A stretch of DNA of 64,000 nucleotides from positions 310,001-374,000 of the forward strand of contig JAKAFP010000003.1 of assembly GCA_021825925.1 (NCBI GenBank), read 5' to 3'. Positions 44,418-53,583 of the stretch are shown piece by piece (position 1 is the first letter of the stretch; the number at the start of each line of letters is the position of its first letter). Made by a program: the position numbers and the translations under genes. Below the pieces are notes generated by a model. It ran no database searches. It was given only the letters and a program-made list of their open reading frames with translations, and was not told where the DNA came from. Source of the DNA: Chloroflexota bacterium (lineage in GTDB: Bacteria > Chloroflexota > Anaerolineae > Anaerolineales > Anaerolineaceae).

Positions 44418-45320
44418 TTAATAATCGCCGTAATTGACCGGCGCGGCAAATTTCGGTTTGACTGCCAGGCGTTTGTGGGTCTCTGCACCCAGCTTCTGCC
44501 AATATTCCTCGGCGTCTTTGACGCCGTAGACCCATTCATCCAGCCAGGCTTTGACGGCGGCGGGGTCTTCGCTGATCTTATCCCAATTGAGATAAAAGGC
44601 ATTGTCGCGGTCAGAATAGCCCTGGGTGTAGGAGGGGTGCGAGCAGTGAGGTACCAGGCAGACAGCCTTGACGATCAACTCAGGGATAAGCGTGCGGTTG
44701 GGGTCCGAGCGGATGATCTCTTCATCCACGATCTCTTCGGCTGTGATGATCACATTCTTTGAGGCAAAGGCGACCTCTTTTTGCTCTCCGATGATGCCCC
44801 AAATGTGGGCGTTGCCATTCGCGTCCGCACGCTGCACATGGATGATGCCCACGTCAGGGGTAAGAGGCGGCACGGTGACCACTTCACGGCCGGTGTAGGG
44901 GTCTTTGACCCGGCGGTAATTCGGATTGTTCTTTTCAAGATCCGGGGCGGCAGTCTGATTCATGGGGGCAAAGGGCAGGCCGGCGGCTCCGGCTTGCAGG
45001 CGGGCGATCATGCCGAAGTGGGAGTACTCCTCCCATTCCAGTTTGCCAGATTCAAGCTGCTCGCGGACGATACGCAGGGAACCGACACCGGGGTTACCGA
45101 TATAGGAGAAGATCAGTTTCTTGGCGCAGCCTGCGGCCACCATCTGATCGTAGATCAGATCGGGGGTGGCGCGCGCCAGGGTCAGGTCGCGCCGACCCTG
45201 GCGAATGATCTCGTGACCTGCAGCAAAGGGGATGAGGTGTGTAAAACCGGCGCAGTAAACGGTATCGCCGTCATGCACATAATTGGAAATGGCTTCTTTC
45301 AGCGTACAGAGTTTTGACAT
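44418..45320 (-). CDS. gctA: glutaconate-type CoA-transferase subunit A
   Basis: 300 residues. Family features: MSKLCTLKEAISNYVHDGDTVYCAGFTHLIP at the N terminus (glycine-rich CoA loop), SYIGNPGVGSLRIVRE, and TPDVGIIHVQRADANGNAHIWG. It partners with the gctB product encoded 25 bases downstream. The subunit order A then B is as in known gct operons. Class I CoA-transferase, cytoplasmic. It follows pruA by 24 bases and is GC-richer than the flanking sensor genes. Confidence 0.86.
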   Translation of the reverse strand: MSKLCTLKEAISNYVHDGDTVYCAGFTHLIPFAAGHEIIRQGRRDLTLARATPDLIYDQMVAAGCAKKLIFSYIGNPGVGSLRIVREQLESGKLEWEEYSHFGMIARLQAGAAGLPFAPMNQTAAPDLEKNNPNYRRVKDPYTGREVVTVPPLTPDVGIIHVQRADANGNAHIWGIIGEQKEVAFASKNVIITAEEIVDEEIIRSDPNRTLIPELIVKAVCLVPHCSHPSYTQGYSDRDNAFYLNWDKISEDPAAVKAWLDEWVYGVKDAEEYWQKLGAETHKRLAVKPKFAAPVNYGDY

Positions 45321-45344
45321 GGAAAACTCCCGGCTTTAATGAGG

Positions 45345-46928
45345 TTAATTTTTCTTGACACGCGTTTGGATCTGTTCGCGCGTGTAAAGTTGAATGTAAT
45401 GGACGCCGCCGGCATTCTTGCCGGAGGAACCTGAACCCTTCCATCCGCCAAAAGGCTGGAAGCCAGGCCAGGCACCAGTGGTGGCACCCTGGGCACGGTT
45501 GGCGTACGCCACACCGCATTCGATGTTATCAAAGAACCAGTCCGCTTCGGCGTCGGTGCCGTAGAATCCGCCAGTCAGACCGTAATCCACATCGTTGGCG
45601 ATGGCCATGGCCTGGTCGAGACTATCCACTTTACCGATGGTGGTGATGGGCACGAACATTTCCTGCTTCCACAGTTTGTGGTCGAAGGGCAGTTCGGCGA
45701 GGGTGTTGGCGCAGAAGAAGCCTTTGGAGTATTCGCCTTCGGTCAGCACTTTGGCACCGGTGAGGATCCTGCCCGAGGCTTTGATATCGGCAATGAAATC
45801 CTGATAATCTTTGTAAGAACTCTTGTTGACCACCGGTCCGTTGTTGACGGTGCGCAGGGTGGGGTCGCCAAGCACGAGTTTTTCGGTCTTTTCAACCAGG
45901 AGGGTTACAAGTTGGTCATAAACCGGGGCTTCGATCAAGACGCGTGAGGCCGCGGAGCATTTTTGTCCCTGCAGGCCAAAGGCCGAGCGGATGATGCCGG
46001 TGGAGGCTGTTTCAAGATCGGCATGGCGTGAGACGATGACGGGGTTCTTGCCGCCCAGCTCGAGGATGGTGGGGCGCACCCAGCGGCCTGATCCGAAGTC
46101 GTTGTGGATCTTCATGCCTACGGGGAATGAGCCGGTAAAAGTGATGCCGGCCACGTCGGGGCTGTCAATCAGCGCCTGGCCGATGGTGGCGCCGCCGCCG
46201 CTGACGAAATTAACCACGCCGGCGGGGGCACCTGCATCACGCAGACATTCGGTGATCAAACGCGCCGTCCAGGGGGTGTCGGTGGCGGGTTTAAGCACAA
46301 TGGTGTTGCCGGTAACCAGCGCGGCGCCGGCAGGGCCGCCGGTGAGGGCGGCGGGGAAGTTAAAGGGGCTGATGACCAGCCATACGCCGTAAGGACGCAT
46401 GACGGAGGTGTTGGTGCTGGTAAAGCCGACCATGGGATCGTTGCCCATCTGGGTGGTTAGGCCGTTGGTGGCTTCCATGCGGTCGCAGGAGTAGCGCAGA
46501 AGATCCGCGGTTTCGGCAACGTCGCCGAGGGCTTCCATGCGGTTCTTGCCGACTTCGAGTGAAACGACCGCGCCCATCTCAAAAGTGCGTTCATCCATGA
46601 TGGCGGCGGCTTTGCGGACGATGGCGACGCGTTCCTGCCAGGGTCGTCGGCTCCAGGCGGGGAAGGCGCGTTTGGCGGCTGCGGTGGCGGCCAGTGCGTC
46701 TGCAGCATCGCCTTTTTGGAAAATGCCCAACACTTCATCCGTGTTGGCGGGGTTTCGGTCTTCAAATTTTTCCTTGGCAAAGACATCTTTGCCATCAATG
46801 AACATGGCGTGTTCTTTTCCGAGAGACGCTTTCACCTTTTGCAGGGCAGCATCGAAACGCGTGTGCAGTTCTTCAGGTGGGTTGAACATGGTTGCGTAGG
46901 TCAACTTGAACTGATTTTCTGACGACAT
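45345..46928 (-). CDS. pruA: L-glutamate gamma-semialdehyde (1-pyrroline-5-carboxylate) dehydrogenase
   Basis: 527 residues from ATG 46928, chosen for its GGAGG site; the frame opens further up at 47015. Aldehyde dehydrogenase fold: VISPFNFPAAL, the Glu in LELGGKNPVIV, and the catalytic Cys in GLQGQKCSAASRVL. The N-terminal SSENQFKLTYATMFNPPEEL and the overall pattern match the P5C dehydrogenase (PruA/RocA) subfamily, which oxidises glutamate semialdehyde to glutamate in proline breakdown. No proline dehydrogenase (PutA/PrdA type) is adjacent. It heads the cluster with gctAB and the 2-hydroxyacid dehydrogenase, suggesting that the glutamate formed is processed further. Confidence 0.92.
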   Translation of the reverse strand: MSSENQFKLTYATMFNPPEELHTRFDAALQKVKASLGKEHAMFIDGKDVFAKEKFEDRNPANTDEVLGIFQKGDAADALAATAAAKRAFPAWSRRPWQERVAIVRKAAAIMDERTFEMGAVVSLEVGKNRMEALGDVAETADLLRYSCDRMEATNGLTTQMGNDPMVGFTSTNTSVMRPYGVWLVISPFNFPAALTGGPAGAALVTGNTIVLKPATDTPWTARLITECLRDAGAPAGVVNFVSGGGATIGQALIDSPDVAGITFTGSFPVGMKIHNDFGSGRWVRPTILELGGKNPVIVSRHADLETASTGIIRSAFGLQGQKCSAASRVLIEAPVYDQLVTLLVEKTEKLVLGDPTLRTVNNGPVVNKSSYKDYQDFIADIKASGRILTGAKVLTEGEYSKGFFCANTLAELPFDHKLWKQEMFVPITTIGKVDSLDQAMAIANDVDYGLTGGFYGTDAEADWFFDNIECGVAYANRAQGATTGAWPGFQPFGGWKGSGSSGKNAGGVHYIQLYTREQIQTRVKKN

Positions 46929-47030
46929 ATGTGCGAATCCTCCGGGGTAGGTTTTGATTAACGCCTGATGTAAAGGCTCACATTCAAGTATAGCGCATCC
47001 GATGGGGGGCGTCAAAGATGCAAGAAACGC

Positions 47031-47146
47031 GGAGAATCGAGAATGGAGAATAGAGAATCGTCAAACCGTGAATCGTGAACCGTGAACTGTGAACCGAGAA
47101 CCGAGAACCGAGAACTGTGAACCGTGAATCGAGAATCGAGATTCGT
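47031..47146. repeat. octamer minisatellite (GAACCGTGA/GAACCGAGA type)
   Basis: About fourteen degenerate 8-base units such as AACCGTGA, AACTGTGA, AACCGAGA and AATCGAGA run without a break in the gap between pruA and the NimA-like gene. An 111-codon open frame through it is caused by the repeat and is not a gene. Confidence 0.85.
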
Positions 47147-47286
47147 AAAACCAACTTCTCATGGGCGATTCGTTTTTGTTTCAGAAACCTTTCTTGTAAG
47201 TTGGTAGTGTGTGTCACAGCTACACCAAATAAGTTTTGGTATAGAATAATCCCATATCGGAAGTGCATATAAAAAGGTTCATTATT

Positions 47287-47324
47287 GGTGCATCTCCCCG
47301 ATAAAGCCAGGGGACGCACCCTAC
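47287..47324. repeat. GGTGCATC...GACGCACCCTAC palindromic repeat
   Basis: Arms GGTGCATCTCCCC and GGGGACGCACC around GATAAAGCCA, then CTAC: the same dispersed family as at 23084-23148 and 24875-25334. It sits just upstream of the NimA-like gene. Confidence 0.7.
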
Positions 47325-47348
47325 AAAAACTGTATCGAGGATCAACTT

Positions 47349-47831
47349 ATGTTCAGACCCATGAGACGGAAAAATCAGGTGTTACCCGAAGACGAAACGA
47401 TCGAGATTTTGCGCTCCTGCACCTCGGGGGTTTTGGCGGTTGCGGGGGATGAGGACTATCCGTATGCCGTGCCGTTGAGCTACGTCTACGAAAATGGAAA
47501 GCTGTATTTCCACTGCGCGGCGGAGGGGCACAAGATTGACGGGATCAATCGAAACAACAAGGTTTCGTTTTGTGTGATCCAAGCGGACGATGTGGTCCAA
47601 AAGACCTTCACCACGCATTACAAGAGTGTCATCGTGTTCGGCAAGGCGAGGATACTTAATGATGAGAACGACAAAAGACATGCACTGGAATGCCTAGTGA
47701 AGAAGTATTCCCCTGACTTTATCCCCGAGGGGCAGGTCGAGATCGAGCACGATCTGAAGATCGTGTGTCTAGTGGAGATTGCCATCGAACACATGACTGG
47801 CAAAGCGGCAATTGAATTGTTTGAAAAGTAA
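47349..47831 (+). CDS. pyridoxamine 5'-phosphate oxidase-like flavoprotein (NimA-like)
   Basis: 160 residues with the split beta-barrel pattern of NimA/PNPOx-like proteins: MRRKNQVLPEDE at the N terminus, then LAVAGDEDYPYAVPLSYVYENGKLYFHCAAEGHKIDGI with the conserved His (GHK) and GINRNNKVSFCVI. Such proteins bind FMN or haem, and some reduce 5-nitroimidazoles. Start ATG 47349 has GAGGATC upstream. The next gene starts 35 bases downstream and may be co-transcribed. Confidence 0.85.
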   Translation: MFRPMRRKNQVLPEDETIEILRSCTSGVLAVAGDEDYPYAVPLSYVYENGKLYFHCAAEGHKIDGINRNNKVSFCVIQADDVVQKTFTTHYKSVIVFGKARILNDENDKRHALECLVKKYSPDFIPEGQVEIEHDLKIVCLVEIAIEHMTGKAAIELFEK

Positions 47832-47865
47832 TTTTCTTAATGGCTGAACTGTGAAAAGAGGTAAC

Positions 47866-48420
47866 ATGCTCAATCGGGAGATCAGTATTCCCAAGGCGCT
47901 GCATGAACTGCACGGCGAAAAAGCCAGGTTATCGAGTTTACTTCTGGTTTATATCACTGCGTTGGTGGTGGGTGGAATTGCACTCTGGCAGATCATCCCC
48001 CTGGGGCTGCCGGTCTGGAAAGCCGCTCTGGCTGTGGTGGTGTTTTTGGATGTGGGCGGCGGGGTGGCAGCGAACCTAACTTCTTCAACCAACCAGTATT
48101 ATCAAAAGAAAGCCGCGCTGCGGCCCATTTTTTTAGCGCTGCATGTGGTTCATCCGCTGGTGTTGATGCTGGTTCTTCCACAAAATGCGGGGTTTTTACT
48201 CTTTGTGATGGTGTATACACTCGCGTCCGCGTTTGGTGTCAATCTGATCAAAGAGAGGGAGTTGCAGCAGACCGTTGCAGGCGTGCTGGTTGCGGTAGGG
48301 GTAATTTTGGCAGTATTGTTTCCGGTTACTTTTTCATTCCTTTATGCATTAGCCCCATTGTTTATGGTGAAGTTGATATTGGGGTTTGCGGTCAAAAGGC
48401 CGGATTTTACGATTGAATAA
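47866..48420 (+). CDS. hypothetical polytopic membrane protein
   Basis: 184 residues with about five hydrophobic helices. ATG 47866 is preferred because AAGAGGT lies just upstream; a GTG at 47851 precedes that site. No certain family. The segment FLDVGGGVAANLTSSTNQYY in the second helix region, and HVVHPLVLMLVL with a His in a membrane helix, are distinctive. Likely an operon with the NimA-like gene. Confidence 0.7.
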   Translation: MLNREISIPKALHELHGEKARLSSLLLVYITALVVGGIALWQIIPLGLPVWKAALAVVVFLDVGGGVAANLTSSTNQYYQKKAALRPIFLALHVVHPLVLMLVLPQNAGFLLFVMVYTLASAFGVNLIKERELQQTVAGVLVAVGVILAVLFPVTFSFLYALAPLFMVKLILGFAVKRPDFTIE

Positions 48421-48465
48421 AATGCAAAATCAAAAGGATGGTGCAATGACGATGCGCCCTGCAAC

Positions 48466-48496
48466 TTGATATTATTTCAAGAATAATCACTATAAT
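48466..48496 (+). promoter_or_regulatory. candidate promoter of the TIR receptor gene
   Basis: TTGATA (48466-48471) and consensus TATAAT (48491-48496), spacer 19 bases. Between them an inverted repeat ATTATT / AATAAT (around TCAAG) could be an operator. Confidence 0.5.
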
Positions 48497-48542
48497 GATT
48501 AATAGTTTTTGCCGGGTTGGGTAGATGACTGGGAGGCAAGTT

Positions 48543-49814
48543 ATGGCACATGATGTGTTTATCAGTTATTCCACCAAAGACAAGGTGATTGCTGACGCGG
48601 TTTGCGCCAAACTTGAGGAAAACAAGATCAGAGTATGGATTGCCCCAAGGGATGTTCCGCCGGGGTCCAATTTTGCCAGGGCGATCATCTCTGCCGTTAA
48701 TGTGTGTAAAGTATTTGTCCTTATCTGGTCCGAAAATACATCTGAACACATCCTCACCGAAGTTAATCAGGCTTTTGACAGATCCATCACCATCATCCCG
48801 TTCCGAATTCAAAATATTCAGCCCACAGAAGATCTGCAATATTATATTGGGCGCACACATTGGTTGGATGCCATTGACCCACCTTTGGAATCGCATATCA
48901 AAGACCTGATTGATACGGTCAATGCCAATTTGGGACGTGATAAACACTTCATCGAGGCGAAACCGCCTGAGCTACCACAAACGGAAATAATCCCTGCGCG
49001 GGAGAAGACCGAAGAAAAGCCAGCCAAGGGTGAGGTACCGCTGCCTCCGCCAATACAATATCCGCAGAAGGAATTCACACCTGCAGATAAAAAGAGGATG
49101 GGTATTGGGAAACTCTTATTGATCGCGGTCGGTATCGTTGTGATGATACTTGCCTTCGTCCTTCTTGTTTCAAAAATAATAAGCCCTTCTCTGGCTGCGA
49201 ACTCAACACCCAGTGTCACGCCTACAGTAACGGCCGTCCCCACGCCGGCCACAACCCCCATACCACCGGAAAACTTCCTGCTTATCAAGGATTTTGAAGA
49301 TGGTTATATCGGGGATTGGGATAACCGCAGCTCGACACCTCTGGAGGTATTAACTGAAAACGGCAATCATTTTGTGCATTTTACTGCCACTGGAGACCTG
49401 GGCTACCCTGGGATGTGGTATATCGGAGTTGGAGAGGATTGGAAGGACTATGCCTTTGAGAGCCGAATCAGATTTTATGGGCAGGGGGTAGCTTACTGTT
49501 TTTATGAGAACAATGGCAGTTTCTATCAAGGTGGATTGAACTATCCAAGTGGCACATGGCTCAGCGATTTTATTCCCAATTTGACGGTTCCCTACCAAAC
49601 CTTTGCAACAGGTGACTCCACCATTGAAAGCAATAGATGGTATCTGGTACGCATCGAAGTTCTTGGAGACCAGATAGCAATGTATATTGATAATCGTCAG
49701 GTTTTAACCGCTCAACGCAGTTCCATCCCATATGGTGGGATCGGGTTTATTACGAATACGGAAAACAAAGGGCAGTTTGATGTGGATGACATCAGGGTGT
49801 GGAAACTGAAATAG
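48543..49814 (+). CDS. transmembrane TIR-domain protein with extracytoplasmic lectin-like domain
   Basis: 423 residues from ATG 48543 (GGGAGG upstream; the ATG at 48525 lies before that site). Residues 1-131 are a TIR domain: HDVFISYSTKDK, RVWIAPRDVPPGSNF, and WSENTSEHILTEV, whose E73 sits where TIR NADases have the catalytic Glu. A Pro-rich linker (139-182), the positive cluster KKR (183-185) and one membrane helix (about 188-210) follow, predicting cytoplasmic TIR topology. After a Thr/Pro linker (214-235) comes an extracytoplasmic beta-rich domain (about 240-423; FEDGYIGDWDNRS, RWYLVRIEVLGDQIAMYIDNRQV, FDVDDIRVWKL) like LamG/DUF1080-type sugar-binding folds. Receptor-like architecture; role in defence or signalling is inference. 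Confidence 0.85.
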   Translation: MAHDVFISYSTKDKVIADAVCAKLEENKIRVWIAPRDVPPGSNFARAIISAVNVCKVFVLIWSENTSEHILTEVNQAFDRSITIIPFRIQNIQPTEDLQYYIGRTHWLDAIDPPLESHIKDLIDTVNANLGRDKHFIEAKPPELPQTEIIPAREKTEEKPAKGEVPLPPPIQYPQKEFTPADKKRMGIGKLLLIAVGIVVMILAFVLLVSKIISPSLAANSTPSVTPTVTAVPTPATTPIPPENFLLIKDFEDGYIGDWDNRSSTPLEVLTENGNHFVHFTATGDLGYPGMWYIGVGEDWKDYAFESRIRFYGQGVAYCFYENNGSFYQGGLNYPSGTWLSDFIPNLTVPYQTFATGDSTIESNRWYLVRIEVLGDQIAMYIDNRQVLTAQRSSIPYGGIGFITNTENKGQFDVDDIRVWKLK

Positions 49815-49963
49815 AGCCTTACTGGTTAGTTTCGATTCGTGATTAGCCACTTGATTGTAGTAAACCATTTTATTGTACAAATTCCCTCTTGACTTGGAGT
49901 GAACTCCAGGTGCTACAATCTCATTTAAATCAATAATCCGGGCTTTATCTGACTGGAGGGTCA

Positions 49964-50350
49964 ATGCATCAAACCGATTCTGAACAGGAGATCATCGCAC
50001 TTTCCAAACAAAAATGGGATTGGATGTCTGCTTGCGAGACTGACAAGCTGGAGGCGCTTTTTCACGAGAAGGCCGTTTTTGTGCACATGGGCGCCACCAT
50101 GACTAAGGAACAGGAATTGGAGGTCATCAAGACTGGACGCATCCACTACAAGGGGGTGGATATTCAAGAGGTCTCGGTGCGTTTTGTGAGCGATACAACG
50201 GCCATCCTATTAAATAAGATCCAATTGATCGCGGTGGTCGGCGGTAACGAGGTCACCAATCCGTTCGTAGTGACAGAAGTGTATATCAAGCAAAGCGAAG
50301 CCTGGGTATTGGCTTCGCTCTCGTTCACAAGATTGCTCACCCAACCTTAA
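49964..50350 (+). CDS. NTF2-like/SnoaL-type small protein (DUF4440-like)
   Basis: 128 residues matching the cone-shaped NTF2 fold seen in DUF4440 proteins: ALSKQKWDWMSACETDKLEALFHEKAVFVHMGATMTKEQELEVIKTG, then IQEVSVRFVSDTTAILLNKI and a C-terminal TEVYIKQSEAWVLASLSFTRL. The family includes ketosteroid isomerases, polyketide cyclases and many unknowns. ATG 49964 with GGAGGG upstream. It lies 33 bases before the aldo/keto reductase gene, probably co-transcribed. Function unknown. Confidence 0.8.
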   Translation: MHQTDSEQEIIALSKQKWDWMSACETDKLEALFHEKAVFVHMGATMTKEQELEVIKTGRIHYKGVDIQEVSVRFVSDTTAILLNKIQLIAVVGGNEVTNPFVVTEVYIKQSEAWVLASLSFTRLLTQP

Positions 50351-51235
<885 letters not shown>

Positions 51236-51288
51236 TTTGGACCATTTGATTTAAAAAGATATATAAATCGTCAAAAATAGTTAAAAAC

Positions 51289-51310
51289 AGGGCGACCCGC
51301 GGGTCGCCCT
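51289..51310. repeat. perfect 22-bp palindrome between convergent genes
   Basis: AGGGCGACCCG followed by its exact reverse complement. Related to the GGGCGACC palindromes at 24979 and 25173. It could act as a bidirectional transcription stop but no T-tract follows. Confidence 0.7.
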
Positions 51311-51346
51311 TACCATGGACAGTTAGATTCATTTGTTAATTCAAAA

Positions 51347-53431
51347 TCATCGCAGCAATTGGATCAGGTTACTGTAATCATCCGTCCATAAGCGGATGTC
51401 GTGGCGAAAACCCGTCAGGCTGTCCATCTGGTTTTCGAGAGCGGGGTTCTGAAGTAACTCACCATTGCGAGTCAGCAGCACCCAGATGGATTGGGCGGAG
51501 GCAGGGTCCGTCTTATCTGCGGGGGTCTGGATGACGGCCATTTCGAGGTGATAAATCTTGGCCAGCTGCCAGAAGACCGGACGCAAGTCCAGGCGGCTGT
51601 TGGAAATGTGGGCGGCGATTAGTCCATCTGGTGCGAGGGTTTGCAGGTAGACCTCAAAGGCTTCACGGGTGACCAGATGCACCGGGATGGAATCGCTGCT
51701 GAAAGTATCAAGCACCAGCAGATCAAAGTTGTGCTGCATGCCTGATGCGAGTTCGTTTTCAAGCGAAAGGCGGGCGTCACCGGGGACAACGGTGACCGCT
51801 GCCGGGCTGTCTTTGAGAAATGAGAAATAGCCGTTCAAGCCGTTGGCCAGGTCAATCATGACCGGGTTGATCTCGTAGAAACGGTAATCGTCTCCAGGCT
51901 GGCTGTAGGCGGCCAGGGTGCCGGCGCCCAGACCCAATACACCCACCTGCATCCCCTTGCCGTAATGCGGATCGTTCAAAATAGCCAGGCCGACGCCGCT
52001 GTCTTTACTGTAGTAACTGGTGGGGGTATTTCTCAGCACCGGATCAATAAACTGAAATCCGTGCATGGTGGTGCCATGCACCAGGACGTTCGCGGGCTGT
52101 TGACTGGCGCCGATCTCGTTTTGATGCACTTTGACCACACCATAGAAATTCCGTTTGACAAATAGATTACCCCCAGACGAAGAAATGATGAAATAAATAC
52201 ATAACATAACAATCACGTCTGCCATTGCCCCGACCAACAGCCCCACCCTGGATTGGGATTGTTCTTTCTTGTGCGGCCAGGCCAGCGATAGTAATATCCA
52301 CACGAAAGCCAACCCAATGTACAGCTCCCAATAACCCTTGAAGAGAACTGGCGCGACCAGGTTCACAAAGAGTCCGCCGAGTGCGCCGCCGATGGAGCCC
52401 ATCAGATAAAAACGGGTGAGGCGCGCAGATTGTGGACGTAACGCGTACAGCTCGCCGTTGCAGATCATGACCGCCACGAACAGGAAGAAGTTAAAGATGA
52501 CAATTTGTAAGATGAAATGGATGAGCGGATTGAAGATGACGAGGATGCATCCAATGGTCGCGATGAGCAGCAGGGCGGTGAAAACCTTGCGGTTGTACCA
52601 TCCCTTCTCTGAAAAGGTAAGCACAAAAGTCAGCAGGTAGAGCGCCAGCGGAATGACCCATAAAAAGGGGATGGCGGCCACTTCCTGGGTGATCTGGCTG
52701 GTGACAGCCAGCAGCAAGATCGAGGCACATGCGCTGAATAGGATCCATAAGGTTTGGGTGCTTTTCTTGAGACGGGTTGTCTCTTGTTCGATCGGTTTTT
52801 CTAAGTCGTTGGCTATGGATGACTTGTTACGCAAAGCCTGAAGTGCATTGAAAGCTGCGAGCAGCACAAAGAACAGATAGCAGCCAGCCCAGATCCACCC
52901 CTGCCAGCGGCTGGAGAAGAGCGGTTCGAAGACAAAAGGAAAGGCCACCAATCCCAGCAGGGAGCCGGTATTGGAAAGCGCATACAGCCAATAGGGCGAA
53001 CGGCCAGGGAATTTGCGGCTGAACCAGGCCTGAGTGAGCGGACTGTTGGTGGATAAGACAAAAAAAGGCAGGCCGACGCTGATGGTCAGGAGGAAGAAGA
53101 GGTGGGCGATCGGGTGCGCGCTCTCAACGGGTTTGAGGCTGCCGGCGGGGGTAATGGGCGAAGGCCAGAGCACCCATAGGGCGGCGATCAAAGCCACGGA
53201 CACGGCCAGCAGGGCCAGGTGCACCAGGCTCTGCTTTTTCGTGCTGCGCAGCCTTACCAGCCAGTTGGCGTAGGCATATCCGCCAGTTAGCAAAATCTGA
53301 AAGAAGAGCATGGCGGCCGTCCACAGCGAGGAGGCGCCGCCGAACCAGGGCAGCAGGGCTTTTGAGATCAGCGGCTGGATCTGGAAGAGCAGGAAGGCTG
53401 AAAGAAAAATGCTAAGCGCGTAAGTGATCAA
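51347..53431 (-). CDS. membrane-fused spermidine synthase-like protein
   Basis: 694 residues. The N-terminal two thirds hold about twelve to fourteen membrane helices starting FLLFQIQPLISKALLPWFGG, the signature of fused MFS/spermidine-synthase proteins. The C-terminal domain (about 430-694) has the spermidine-synthase/methyltransferase nucleotide motif GVLGLGAGTLAAY, a GDARLSL acidic motif and VLDTFSSDSIPVHL. Whether it makes a polyamine is uncertain, since many such fusions have no proven activity. It starts at TTG 53431 with GGGGAT nine bases upstream. Confidence 0.85.
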   Translation of the reverse strand: MITYALSIFLSAFLLFQIQPLISKALLPWFGGASSLWTAAMLFFQILLTGGYAYANWLVRLRSTKKQSLVHLALLAVSVALIAALWVLWPSPITPAGSLKPVESAHPIAHLFFLLTISVGLPFFVLSTNSPLTQAWFSRKFPGRSPYWLYALSNTGSLLGLVAFPFVFEPLFSSRWQGWIWAGCYLFFVLLAAFNALQALRNKSSIANDLEKPIEQETTRLKKSTQTLWILFSACASILLLAVTSQITQEVAAIPFLWVIPLALYLLTFVLTFSEKGWYNRKVFTALLLIATIGCILVIFNPLIHFILQIVIFNFFLFVAVMICNGELYALRPQSARLTRFYLMGSIGGALGGLFVNLVAPVLFKGYWELYIGLAFVWILLSLAWPHKKEQSQSRVGLLVGAMADVIVMLCIYFIISSSGGNLFVKRNFYGVVKVHQNEIGASQQPANVLVHGTTMHGFQFIDPVLRNTPTSYYSKDSGVGLAILNDPHYGKGMQVGVLGLGAGTLAAYSQPGDDYRFYEINPVMIDLANGLNGYFSFLKDSPAAVTVVPGDARLSLENELASGMQHNFDLLVLDTFSSDSIPVHLVTREAFEVYLQTLAPDGLIAAHISNSRLDLRPVFWQLAKIYHLEMAVIQTPADKTDPASAQSIWVLLTRNGELLQNPALENQMDSLTGFRHDIRLWTDDYSNLIQLLR

Positions 53432-53583
53432 TAGGTAATCCCCATAAAGGTTAATGGTATTCCCTTATTATAGGGTAATGAGAAATATTGGTCGAATGAT
53501 GATCTATGAGGATCATCTTTTTTCTTATTTTTTGCTGTTCTAGATGGTATACAAATTCCTCATTTGGATATGGGACCAGAGAC

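Noticed and set aside
46984..47319. An 111-codon open frame upstream of pruA
   Set aside because: It runs through the octamer minisatellite and a palindromic repeat and has no family resemblance or ribosome site.
53498..53523. A terminator-like GATGATC/GATCATC hairpin with a T-run
   Set aside because: It would act on the plus strand, where no gene lies upstream, and is not followed by Ts on the strand of the leftward genes.
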